Assembly: GCA_963682055.1 (NCBI GenBank)
Contig: OY821745.1
Location: forward strand, 6,517,501 to 6,581,500
Direction: 5' to 3'
Source: Primula veris
Lineage: Eukaryota > Streptophyta > Magnoliopsida > Ericales > Primulaceae
Length of the DNA stretch: 64,000 bases
Below are positions 1 through 21,732 of this stretch, one piece after another. The translations under genes were made by a program, and so were the position numbers. The notes beneath the pieces are model-generated. The model made no database searches. It was given only the letters and a program-made list of their open reading frames with translations, and had not been told where the DNA came from. Each line of letters opens with the position of its first letter. Within the stretch, counting starts at the first letter, position 1.

Positions 1-327
1 ATGTATATTTTTCAAATCTATCCGAAGGTAATAAAATGGGACGGAATGATTAATAATTAGTATAGATTGACGTCCACGTATACATGGGCAATAGTTAAAG
101 GTTGGATAGCACTTTTCTATCCTATAAATTATTTAAATACTAAGTTAGTTGACTTGACTTTACTTGTCTGAATTCCCAACCGAAAAACTGTATATTCTTT
201 CAACAAAAGTTATAACATCCATTAATTTAAATCCCGTTACACTAATATTATTTTCCTGATCATAACTCATTAATATATCTCACAGTTAATGTTATGGGCC
301 TTATGGCTATGGAATGCTTATTATGAG
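1..327 (+). promoter_or_regulatory. Upstream region of kinase copy 1 (duplicated segment)
   Basis: From about position 61 this region aligns by eye with the region upstream of kinase copy 2 (from about 12445), sharing the stretch with TTGACGTCCA and the later TAGTTGACTTG and GAATTCCC. It therefore belongs to the tandem duplication. An AT-rich TATA-like stretch (ATTAATATATC) lies about 60 bases before the chosen start codon. The promoter role is inferred from position only. Confidence 0.4.
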
Positions 328-11026
<10,699 letters not shown>

Positions 11027-12440
11027 GAAAATTTATTGCGTTAGAGCGGAAGGTCAAGCGTGGTTATTTTAGAATGTGTATTGGCGATGGAAATCCCTTG
11101 CCACATAGGCATCTGGGTAAGAAATCATAAAACGAAGGACCAAACAGTAGAGGTTAAAATTGCATTTTGGTCTTAAATGAAGAGAGCAGCAGTGTAATTT
11201 CAAATATTAGACTTTGGTTGTTCGACTTCCGAGTTTGTTCCCTGATTTCATGGCAATATCACATCTCATTGGTAATAGGGGATATAATGTGGCTCTTCGG
11301 GTAAAGATTTGCTGAAAGTAGGTACATGATTTGTATAGATGAAGCTAAATCAAGAAGGTAAATTGTAGTCTCACTAAACATTGTTGGCTGACATAAGTGT
11401 TTTTAATGTTGATCTGTTTGCTTTCCGTGTAGTCCATTATTCTGATAAATATTCAAAAATTCTGTCATGATTGGTTTTATTTTATCAATTTGGTGTATCT
11501 ATTCGTGTTAAGCATATCAAATAAGTTTGTCTTCACGCTCATGAGCCCGGCTCAAGATCATTAACCACGTTTATATAAGGAACCTTTATTTTAAAGCTTA
11601 TCATCGAGGATCAATTAACCGAGTTGCCATATATCGACCGTAACACAATTTCTTTCAGAATCAATCATAGAAAACTGAACAAGCATAAGCTAGCCACTTA
11701 TCATTCATTGTCAAATTAGAGTAACACTTCCACAGACCCCAAAAAAGAAAACTGTTTTGGAGCATGACCTTGCTAAACAATTTTTAAAGAACATATGAAT
11801 TTTGGTAATTTGGATTCCACTTGTGTCAAAGTCTAACCTTTAAAATGATACAAGTCGGGTTTCTTTCACAGATGGAACATCTTAATAATGGGCATATGGG
11901 AAAGAAAGCTGAATTTTGATTTAAAAAAAAAAAGTGAGTTTAATTCATTTTTTATACGTTAGTTTCCCCCACTGAATTGTCTAAGTTCCTTTATTAAAAT
12001 AAATATTCGGTAAAAAATTCCAATTCAGAAACATTTATTGATCAAACAAAACACTATAAAATAGTGTTTGATTTATTGAGAGTCAAAAGCTATCACAAGC
12101 CTGTCGCTGATTTAAAAAGTTGTCACAAATCTGTTGCAAATTGACTAAAATGTCACAAAACAGTCATAAAAACCGTCGCTAATAAGCTCGTAATAAAAAA
12201 TACCGTCATTAATCCCGTCGCTATTTGAGTATTTTTTTTTTTTTAATAATGTATCTATGAAGAAATATTTCAATTTATTTTGGGTATGAAGACGTCACTC
12301 GCCCTTCTCCATCTAGTTTTGTGTTCAATATATGAATGATAAGTACACCTGAGTACTTAAAGGATAAGCTAGTTTAGAAAAATAAATTACTCATGTTGGA
12401 ATTTAGATGCCATAGAAAATCTGATGACCACATTTTGACT
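11027..12440. other. Kinase copy 1 3' flank and spacer
   Basis: Positions 11027 to about 11560 are the duplicated 3' flank: they align with 17333-17865 downstream of copy 2 (shared TGCATTTTGGT, GGTACATGATTTGTATAGATG and GTCTCACTAAACATTGTTGG). The remaining spacer is AT-rich with no gene that I can recognise, apart from the CACTA-like segment noted separately. Confidence 0.6.
12080..12240. mobile_element. CACTA-like non-autonomous element fragment
   Basis: The minus strand reads a poly-A stretch then TACTCAAATAGCGACGGG with further GACGG and AGCGACGG steps, the sub-terminal repeat style seen in plant CACTA elements. The terminal CACTA itself is not intact, so boundaries are approximate and the assignment is by resemblance. 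Confidence 0.45.
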
Positions 12441-13697
12441 TAGTATACAATTGACGTCCAAATATACATGGGCCATAGTAACAGTTGCATAGCCCTTCCT
12501 ATGATAAATTACTATTGAATACTACTACTAATTTAGTTGACTTGCACTTTCCTTGTCCGAATTCCCTATTATGTGCCTAAGAAACCACGTGTTTGACTTG
12601 TAATATCACAATTCGCATGCTAAATTAATTGTCTAATTTTTATTTATTTTAAAAGTAAATCATATGATTTACCATTTAATCTTCTTTATATTAAGAGTTG
12701 AGACTTTTGAAATTTTAATTGAGAATGGAGAAAATAACTCTACCAAATACAAGACTATTAAAACTGTAATTTTTAAGCCGTTCGATCTAAAAGAAAATCA
12801 GATCAATGGCCAATAACAAATATGACCTATATGTAAGTGAAGTTGAAGATTATATCATTAATGAAATGTATTAATGAAGAGAGAGAACATATTCACATTA
12901 ATTTGCTATCTTTGCATTCAATCAAAACAAAAAGTAAACAAATTTTAGTTTTTTAATCCATTCTATTTTGAAATTATTTTCATCAATATCAAGGAATAAT
13001 TTAAAACAATTCAAGAATTAGAGTATTTTACACGGTCCATGGCCATTGTATCTTTTGGATAATACAAAACTTTACCAAATTTGTACGTATTTTTTCAGTA
13101 ATTAACTTATTTATCCTCCATAAAAAAATAACAAATACTCTGATGGATAAATATGACAATAGGAGTGAGCAATGATGGGGTGGATTGATTGGTTGAATCT
13201 TAATCAGTGTTCCTACTTTCTAATTAAGTGGGATTTGATTAAAATGATTTTTTAGAATGGAAATCCAATGGCTAACATAAACTAATCTAATGGCTTCAAA
13301 ATTGCAGTTTTAGTAGTCTTGTAATATTGGAGCAGTCCTCCACCCCTTCCCATTTTAATTTCAACATATACATATCTGATGGACGTGGTCTGATGGACTT
13401 GATCTGATGGACGTGGTCTGATGGACGTGATCGGATGGACTTGGTCTGATGGAGGTGGTCTGATGAACGTGGTCTGATGTTCAGGGCCGAAATTATTTTC
13501 TCAAGGATTTGTCTCTCGGTAGCTAGTCGCAGTCGAAAATGTTCTTCACGCTAACCGATGCACTAACGTGCGTACATTTCTTTAGCACGGAGGGAGGGAC
13601 TACACTAATTTAAACTCATTTCACAATATTTTCATAATCACGATATTATTTTCCAGAACACACACCGTTAATGTAATCGCTATAGAATGCCTACGAA
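12441..13697 (+). promoter_or_regulatory. Upstream region of kinase copy 2
   Basis: The left part (about 12445-12560) aligns with 61-175 upstream of copy 1, and the last 80 bases again align (GTTAATGT...GAATGC). The middle contains about 1 kb absent from copy 1, including the 14-bp tandem repeat. The separation of proximal and distal promoter by inserted DNA may have contributed to decay of copy 2 (inference). Confidence 0.45.
13375..13486 (+). repeat. 14-bp tandem repeat (TCTGATGGACGTGG)x8
   Basis: Eight consecutive 14-bp units starting TCTGATGG, with variation mostly at GACGTGG, GACTTGA and GAGGTGG. It lies about 210 bp before the start codon of kinase copy 2 and is missing from copy 1. 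Confidence 0.9.
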
Positions 13698-16600
13698 ATG
13701 AGGTTTATTTCCGGTTTTGGTAACTGCTTTAAGAAGAGGCTGAGGGGAGGAGATGAATCGGACAGTGGAGGTGGTAACACGTGGGAGCTTCTCATTGGTC
13801 TGAGGATTCTAGAAGCCGCTACTTATGGGTTCTCCAAGGTGAACCGGCTCGGTCCTGGAGGTTTTGGACCAGTTTATAAGGTCCTTTTTGTCCCCTTAAT
13901 TAATTTCATTTGCTCCATGTACTTTTATTTTAAAAGTTACGAGTGCTTAGGTTTTGAAACATGTTGAAACATGGTCAACAATTTGAATATGATAGCTTGT
14001 TTATAGTGATTTTGAAGGGCTGGTTATATACAATATATTCATGCCCAGTGAAAGAGAAGAAAAAAACACTTCAGGTGCAAAAAATATATGGGGGTGCTAA
14101 TTCTTTTCTTCAAAATTTACTTGTTAAATATGTACTGTTGTTGGAATTTTTTTTAAACATGGGGTGCTACCAGCCGTCTCTTATCTCCGCGATATTCATG
14201 CCACCATTTCTATTTTTACTAATGCATCCGAAATTTGGTCAATTTTTAACAACGTTCAACATTTACATACAAAATCCTCGTATCTAAACCGCCAAATTGA
14301 GTTTTAAAAAATAAATATTAATCATATAAACAAGTGTTAAACTATGGGAGTAAATTTTAAATTTTCTATTTTGGCAATTTAAACACAATAATTATTTTGC
14401 AAGTTAGATTAATTGCACGTAAATTCATAGTTATCATATTAATAAGAAAGGAGGAGCATATCACATTTTTTATTTTTATTTTGGACCTTGTTTATGTTAA
14501 TGTCTGAACAACAAACAGAATTCGGTCGAAAACTATGAGAACAGTTGGTGTAATCTACCCTTAATTATGTTCATAGTTTAGAAACGTTTTTCTTCGGTTT
14601 TGTAGGCTAATTAGATATTTGCGTCGGCCGTATTATAAGGAGTAAAGTTCCTTCTGAGAATAATTGAAAATAAGTAGGGAAGGGTACTTGTCTTATGTTC
14701 TATTTCTATAAATTTTCCAGATTTTATTGATTTTGTTATACTTGTTTGTAACCTGGTACTTTTTGGTCAATTTTTATCGTGAACATGAAACAATTTCGGT
14801 CATGTTCCATCAATCTGGGAGAAGAATGGGAGTGCTACTTCCTCGATCTAGGTTAAAGCTAATCTTAGAATCCAAATAAATTCTACTGAACTGAGTAAAC
14901 ATTCCAAGGTCTAAAACCAAACCAAAGGTTTAGAGACCCAGAGACAAGCATCACTTTTCTAGGAAGGTTTGCTGACAAATATTATGTATTTCCAATCCCA
15001 TACATGTATATAATATACTCCATTGGATAGCTGATCGGAGACTACCATGTTCCCGGATGGTTTAGGAAACAGTCAAAATTGCTCTATTGTGTAAGTTTGA
15101 ATTGCATATACAAATTGAAGTTTGTCTATGATTATAATGAGAAACAATTCTAGTTGTAAAACTGTAATACTTAAATTTACCTATGTAACAAGCCTTTTGA
15201 TCTTATGCAAGCAATGTGTGTGTGTGTGTAATAATAACTTAACTGCGTGAAAATCGATTGATATATTAATATATGCACATTTTACCCTATGTGCACCACT
15301 ATCTCTGGCAAATTTTGTATTATATTCTGTTTAAGGCATATTTGTTATTAATTGCGTGATATATGAGAAAATTAGGTTTGGCTCCAAGTCAAATGCTATT
15401 TAGTGATTTTCTCAACAAGCTACTTTATTAAGGTCACATTCATGTTTGGCATCCAAGGTTGCAAGAAAAAATATAAATTTTGACCGGTTCGGGAATATGT
15501 AATTTAATTTCTGACAGGGTCTGATGCCAGATGGCCAAGAAGTCACTATTAAGAAGCTATCCGTAAACTCAAAACAAGGAGTACCAGAATTTGTTAATGA
15601 GGTGAAATTATTGCTAAAAATTCAGCACAGGAATTTGGTAACTTTATTGGGATGTTGTGCTGAAGGACCAGAGAAGATGCTTGTCTATGAGTATCTACCA
15701 AACAAGAGCCTTGACAATTTTCTTTTGGTTTGGCTAGGCTTTTTCCTTGGAGTTGACACCCATTTAAATACCCTCAGGATTTCAGGAACTCGGTAAGTAG
15801 TTTTTCCTCATTCTTTTCCACTCTTATCCTTGGCCTTCAACATTTCATGCAGGTGCTATATATTATTATTCGCATTGTCTTTTTTATTCTGAAATGCAGT
15901 GGTTATATATGGTCCCTGGATATGCTATGCATGGATATTTATCGGTAAAGACAGATGTGTTCAGCTTTGGAGTCTTGGTATTAGAGATTGTAAGTGGGAA
16001 GGAAAAATTATGAGTTGCTGAGTGAAGAAAAGGCTGATCTCTTGATTTATGTAAGATTTCTTGAATTCTAGTTAATTTTTCTTGTTTTCATGAATGGCAT
16101 TGTGACATTGTCTAATATCATAACTTTTCTGTTAACTCTTAGGGCTGGTTCTACTGACAGAACTTAAAATTATGGGACTTCTGATAGCTGATTTCATTCT
16201 GGTTATTTGATTCTCATACAACACGACATATCCGCACATCTCTTTGTTTGTCCCTCAATTGCTGCTGTTTACATGCTAATTATTTTAGAACTTGAGAAAC
16301 CATCTTGCATTCTTACTGTTTTAGGATCAGAAAAACAGTTTGCAAAACCATAGCAAGGCTCAGCTCTGAATTGAAATTCCTATTTCATAATCACTATCGA
16401 CTCATACTGTATGAATCGTTCAAATTCTGTCATTTGATTGCTGTTGATTTTTTTCGGAGTTGTTCAGCGTTTGAAAATTTATGAATTTCAAGTAACCTGT
16501 TAATTGCTCAACACCAAAATGTTGTGTACAAACTACAAAGGCAACTCCATTTTGCTAAATGTTGTTGAGATAACCCTTTTAGTTTAGAAAAGTTTTACAG

Positions 16601-17332
16601 AAAATAGAATCTTGCTAGTTCTTCAAATATTACTTGGCATCTAGCAAGCATTTGTCGCCTTGTCGGCTCCTACGGAAAGCCAAAAAAAAACATAGAGCAT
16701 GTCAAAGTCACAATATTGTAATATACTTCGTGGCATAGCAATTTTTGACCATGTAATATATTCAGTTTTTTCAATTATAGGACTCTAGGTCCCAATTTTA
16801 ACAAAAAGAAATAGCAAACTTGGCTCTGACGTCACTCCCTTCAACTAACTTTTGTGCAGACTTGGATGCTCTTTCGAGAGGGAAAGGCCATGAAAATAAT
16901 TGACCTGAATTTAAAAACTTATAACCTCGATGAGGTGGCAATGTGTATACAACTTGGATTGCTCTGGCTGTCAATCAACTGTCTCTGAAAGACCTGATAT
17001 GAATAAAGTTCATCTGATGCTATCTAGCGACTCTTTTGAAATGCCTATTCCTGGTAAACCCGGGATACAAGGCCGTAGAGTGTAGCAACCGCATAGATAG
17101 AACTCACCCTATAAAACCGGTTGCATAAGTGGTGGTGCCTATAGAGTTATATACAACACAAATGTAGCTTACACTACGAATGTGAGATATTATAGCTTAC
17201 ACTACACTATCCTTATAATCGTTACATAGAAGGAACTGGACAACTAATGCTAGCTCAGCATTTACTAATACCAATCCTGATAGTATCACAAGAAATTCAC
17301 TCTCTTATTCTTCTTTTGATGAAGGTAGATAA
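13698..17332 (+). pseudogene. Kinase copy 2, tandem duplicate pseudogene
   Basis: Paralogue of the gene at 328-11026. Recognisable exons are 13698-13880, 15518-15792 (exon 2 fused to the end of exon 3), 15900-16050 and 16860-17332. Lesions: the codon after the start is Arg instead of Gly; a deletion removes intron 2 and most of exon 3, including HRD and the Asp of DFG; a +2 shift in exon 4 brings a TAA at 15946-15948 and spoils the APE motif; an extra G in exon 5 (near 16969) shifts the frame in the GLLCC region; a 146-bp solo LTR interrupts the tail. The exon-1 donor is GTCCTT, weaker than copy 1. No active kinase can come from it. A truncated N-terminal product with Gly loop and VTIKK (Ala to Thr) remains theoretically possible. 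Confidence 0.93.
17081..17226. mobile_element. 146-bp solo LTR, TRIM-like
   Basis: An insertion in exon 5 of kinase copy 2, absent from copy 1. It starts TGTAGCAACC and ends GTTACA (TG...CA) and is flanked by TAGAG (17076-17080) and TAGAA (17227-17231), a 5-bp target-site duplication with one change. The intact site in copy 1 (GTAGAGGGATCTGG) confirms the edges. Its small size suggests a TRIM or other short-LTR element after LTR-LTR recombination (inference). Confidence 0.75.
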
Positions 17333-18270
17333 GAAAATTTCTTGCGTTAAAGCGGAAGGTCAAGCGTGATTATTTCAGAATATGTATTGGTGATGGAAAT
17401 TGCTTGTTGCATAGGGAATAAGAGTAAGAAATCATAAGACGAAGGACCAAACTGTAGAGCTTGAAAGTGCATTTTGGTTTAAAGTGAGAAGAGCTGCAGT
17501 GTAATTTCAATAATACACTTTGGTCTTTCAAGTTATGAGTTTGTTCCTGATTTTATGGCAATATCAGATCGCATTGGTAATAGGGGATATAATGTAGCTA
17601 TATTGTGGTAAATATTTGCTGAAAGAAGGTACATGATTTGTATAGATGAAGCTTAAATCAAGAAGGTAAATTGTAGTCTCACTAAACATTGTTGGCTGAC
17701 ATAAAGTGTTTTTAAGGTTGATGTTTGCTTTCTATTAATTCCATTATTCTCATAAATGTTCAAAAATTCTGCCATGATTAGTGTTATTTATCGATTAGGG
17801 TGTATCTATTCATGTAAAGCTTCAAATAATTTTTCCTTTGCGCTCATGACCCTGACTCAAAACGCAGTTGTAATTGTATGCCCCTGTGATAGGTCTTCTA
17901 AATGTTTCACAGTTTTTATTCACATCAACTAAGTTGTATCAACACTTCAATTGAAATTATTGAATGTCCAATTAAGTTCGTACGCCAACCTACCTGCAAA
18001 TTATTTAAAGTTTTAACAATCAATTTTCACATAGGTAAATTGTTGTTTGAAATATGCAAGTATATGTATCACTTGGATCCAGTAACCGGAGCTATTCAAA
18101 TATAACCAGTGAATATTAGGAAAAAGGAAGTGTTACGAAACGAATTTATGGAAAACTTATTTCTAGAATTGGCTTCCGGTGGAATTAGATGTAATGATAA
18201 ATTACATGTTTAATAATAAAAAAAAACAAATAGTATTTATAGATTTAAAAAGAAATAATAATATAATCTA
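17333..18270. other. Kinase copy 2 3' flank and spacer
   Basis: To about 17865 this is the duplicated 3' flank matching 11027-11560. After that the sequence is unique, AT-rich and without a gene I can support. Confidence 0.55.
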
Positions 18271-18344
18271 CGCTAGAAGGAGGGCTTGAACCTCCGACCT
18301 TGTGGTTAACAGCCACACGCTCTAGCCAACTGAGCTATTCCAGC
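18271..18344 (-). tRNA. trnN-GUU: tRNA-Asn(GTT)
   Basis: All 74 bases match the tRNA-Asn at 7811-7884, on the same strand, with intact acceptor stem, A box, GTT anticodon and B box. A run of five T lies about 20 bases downstream on the minus strand and could act as Pol III terminator. Flanking sequence differs from the first copy, and it is not at the equivalent position of the kinase duplication. Confidence 0.95.
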
Positions 18345-21300
18345 TTATATTTTATAGACTAATTTTAAAATATTTGATTATTTGTTTAAATAAGCTCGAA
18401 AAAACAATTCCTTTTTATTTTGTACTATTATTGAATAGGTTATAGGAGTAACAAGAAAAACACATTATTTCATCTATATTTTTATACGTTCGACTTTTCT
18501 CTGCAATACATTGAAAATTGAAAGACAAACTCTCTAATTTATCTCAATTCTTTAAAAGAGAGACCAAAATGGGTAAAAAAGCTTTTTGTCTGACAACATT
18601 AAATTATCCACTCATGGGAAAGTTAGGCTCATTTAACACCTTTCTGACTTATAAATGATGACAAAAGAAATCAAATAACTATTGCTAGATTTGTAACTTT
18701 TTGCTAAAATTCGATTTGGCTAACAAGGGACCGTTGAAACTTGTGTTATTAAGGACGTGGATCGTTTCGGTACGTGAAGTTAAAGCTTGAAATTTTGTGC
18801 CTCACAATTTTTTTTTTTGGTATAGAGTTGCATGCGTATTATAAAATATACGTATTTATTCTTTTCGTAAATGTGAAAAGACATATTTGAAGTAGTAATT
18901 ATAAATATTATGAGTCCATTTGGTAGAAAAGGAAAAAAAAAAAAACGGTTGAAATTTTAAATATTCTAGTTGATATTAGTGTTTTGCTTCAAAAAATAAG
19001 TATAACTACTTTTAAGCTTTAAGTTTCAAACAAACTTGCATAAATTGATGTAAAGAGTATAAAAACACGGAATAAATTTTTCGAACTGGCGTGTACTCTA
19101 GATATGGGAACCCTAGCCGGTTTAGGGATACTGGCCATTAGTTCATTTTTGAGAAGCTTCTTAACAAATGTCGTTGAATTATGTCTATTTATATCTTTTG
19201 TAGCTATTGCTATATTATGGGTCGTTTGGTTTACTAATTTGATGCAAGGTGCACCACATTTCAAAACGGGCATATTCGCCATTCGCTAGTGTACTTACCC
19301 AAAAAAAAATTACTAAAATAAAATAAAAAGGTAGCAAAATGAATAGGACAAAGAAAGAATACTTATTAATTGTATTAGGTTAACATATTAAAATTCCACT
19401 CTTTTTTATCATGGAAATGGATAACCATATCTCAGTTCCAAATTTTGTGAACTTGCTCATTTTGGGTAGGGAATGGAAGAAAGTATGGCATCCTTGGTTT
19501 TCATAACCCAACCCATTGCTGAGATTTTAATTCATAGTGATGAAAAAGGTAAGGGTTTGTCTCTGGCCAAACACACACACCACTTGATTTTAACCAAACT
19601 ACTGATTACAAAGTCAAAAGTAAATCTAGCTTGAAGATACGATAAACTACTTAATTAGAGTTGTGAAAACTTTTCATTCTCGAAATTTATTACAATATCT
19701 TTTTTGGTGGAAATACCTAAAGTTTAATGTAATATGATAACCTTAGCCACTGGATTTTAATTAGGGTTCTAGTTGTTGGATTTTAATCTAATTGATCGAG
19801 TTGCATTAACGTTGTTTATGTGAATGTTGCACTTCAACACAACTCCAATCCCGAAAACCTATGTCTATTTTTTTTTTTCTGTTTTAAGCACGAAAAATAT
19901 AGACTCGGGGTTGTAAGAATTTGTTAATTATCAATGTAGATTAATCATGCATGTGGTTTAATTGACTTTACAATTAAACTGATGATAAACACAAAAGTTA
20001 GGATGGACAAAAATTAATTAAGTCAGCAGATAAGAAGTCGATTGAGTGTATATACGTATAGCCAAACTTCCGATGCTTATTTACTCAATTCGGAAAAATT
20101 GAAAGTATTTATGAAAGATATTGCAAAACAAAATAACAAATGTAACATATGGTACTATATATATGTTGATCTTACGATATATACAAATTCCAACAAAGTA
20201 AATATTAGTTGGTCTTTTTTCAGCAAAGTTTTTACATTATATATAAGTTTTGTTACAATTTCGCTATTTGGCAAAATGAGTATTCTATCCACAGTTCAAG
20301 TCCATATACATCATCATTAATTAAGAAGAGGGTACGTATTTCAATCCTTTTTCATTTTCTCCTATCATTTTCGCTTGTCACATTAGGTGAAAATACGGGA
20401 GAGTGAATGAATAATTTATCCAAATTTTGTTGCAAATTGTAATGCAAAATGTACATCAGTGATCAGTTCATATCGATAGTTTTAGCTGGCGTCCACTTTT
20501 TCCGATTGCTACTTTCCATCACTATCTAACTATTTATTGTGCTCATCTGCTTAAATTTCAAATTTTGATTTATTAAAATTTCCATTAAAAACAATGCCAC
20601 TTTCTCCTCACTATTCCCACGACTCTCAATGAGATCCAATGAAAGCAACAAAACAAAACTACTCCTACTATTTTCCACCTTATTCTGAAACCTTTTTTCA
20701 TGTAATATTCAGTAAAAAAAAAGTTGCAACCCAATTAATTGATGGAGTACTTATTATGGGGGACCCTTCCTAATTGGATATATCTCCTGAAAATGGACCC
20801 ACTTAGGGAACATAATCACAGAAGCTTGAACTGCCACGTAATTACCCTCCAAAAGTTTCTCATTTTTCACCAATTTATTCAAGAAAAAATCCCCATAGTT
20901 TGAATGGAAACTTTTATTTGATCACCTTAGTTTTTTTTTTTTTTTTGTGAGTGATCACCTTATAGCTTCAGTTGTCTAATTTTCATTTCTGCTAATTAAA
21001 TAGCTCGATGACAATCTTCCTAAGTTGGAGGACCGTTTGGAGCGAATGCACGAGTGTCGCACTCAAGAACAAAGTTGTTTTTTTAGGTTTCCATTTTTTT
21101 TAATTTACTTTAAAAAACTTGCAGTAAACGTTATCATATATTTAATTGGGGCTCGTAGCTGGATAGAATGAAAAGAAATGTCCGTATGATTTTAGTATAA
21201 GTTTATATATGAAGACAATTAGGATTGGTGGGTTTCATTTGGATCCCTCTTTTCCTATCAAATTTCTATTGAAACTATAAAGACAAGTGGTGAAAAACTA

Positions 21301-21661
21301 CATTCGACATTGTTAATACAATTACATATTTATCTCAACATTATTATTCGTTCCATACGCTATAGGCCCAAGAGTCAGGTACAACACTGTTCAATTATAT
21401 ATCATTGTAAAATGAAAACTGATTGGTGGGAAAACCTTGAATATGGTAATATTAAGTTATCCAACTTGAGACAACAATTGTAAAATAATGAAAACAATAG
21501 GGGGTCAAATAAACCTTGGATCAAATTATGAGACTATGATATATTATTTACTTGTTTTTATCCATTTTGCAAAACCCCATTTAATTAATTTATTTACTTT
21601 GAAACCCCATTTAATTAATCATTCAACTATTAAACTATATATTGAAACTTACCCTCACACC
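18345..21661. other. Intergenic region upstream of the bHLH gene
   Basis: About 3.3 kb of AT-rich DNA. Apart from a small hydrophobic reading frame (19104-19289) I see no gene, no tRNA and no clear transposon ends. Poly-T runs occur near 20930-20946. Confidence 0.5.
19104..19289 (+). other. Small hydrophobic reading frame, status uncertain
   Basis: A 61-codon frame from ATG to TAG. The predicted product has a Gly/Leu start, then a strongly hydrophobic helix containing LCLFISFVAIAILWVVWF, then a short polar tail with APHFKTG. The stretch is less AT-rich than its surroundings, hinting at a remnant or a genuine microprotein. I do not recognise the family, there is no obvious TATA box close by, and an 87-codon frame overlaps on the other strand, so coding status is open. 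Confidence 0.25.
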
Positions 21662-21669
21662 TATATATA
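21662..21669 (+). promoter_or_regulatory. TATA box of the bHLH gene
   Basis: TATATATA-type element about 70 bases before the preferred start at 21733. Its position would put transcription start near 21692-21700, which leaves almost no leader for the upstream in-frame ATG at 21694 and supports the later start. Confidence 0.5.
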
Positions 21670-21732
21670 CGAGTATAGTAAGCACAAGACACAATGCTCT
21701 GTGATCCTAACAATTTACCCATGCAGAATTTA

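Noticed and set aside
289..327. Start of kinase copy 1 at 289
   Set aside because: The 13 extra residues are not conserved in copy 2; similarity begins at 328, where a myristoylation motif is formed.
13698..17332. Kinase copy 2 as a functional gene
   Set aside because: It lacks HRD and the DFG Asp, has frameshifts and a stop in exon 4, and an LTR in the last exon.
19019..19282. Minus-strand 87-codon frame overlapping the small hydrophobic frame
   Set aside because: No recognisable motif or signal; composition fits a shadow of the opposite frame.
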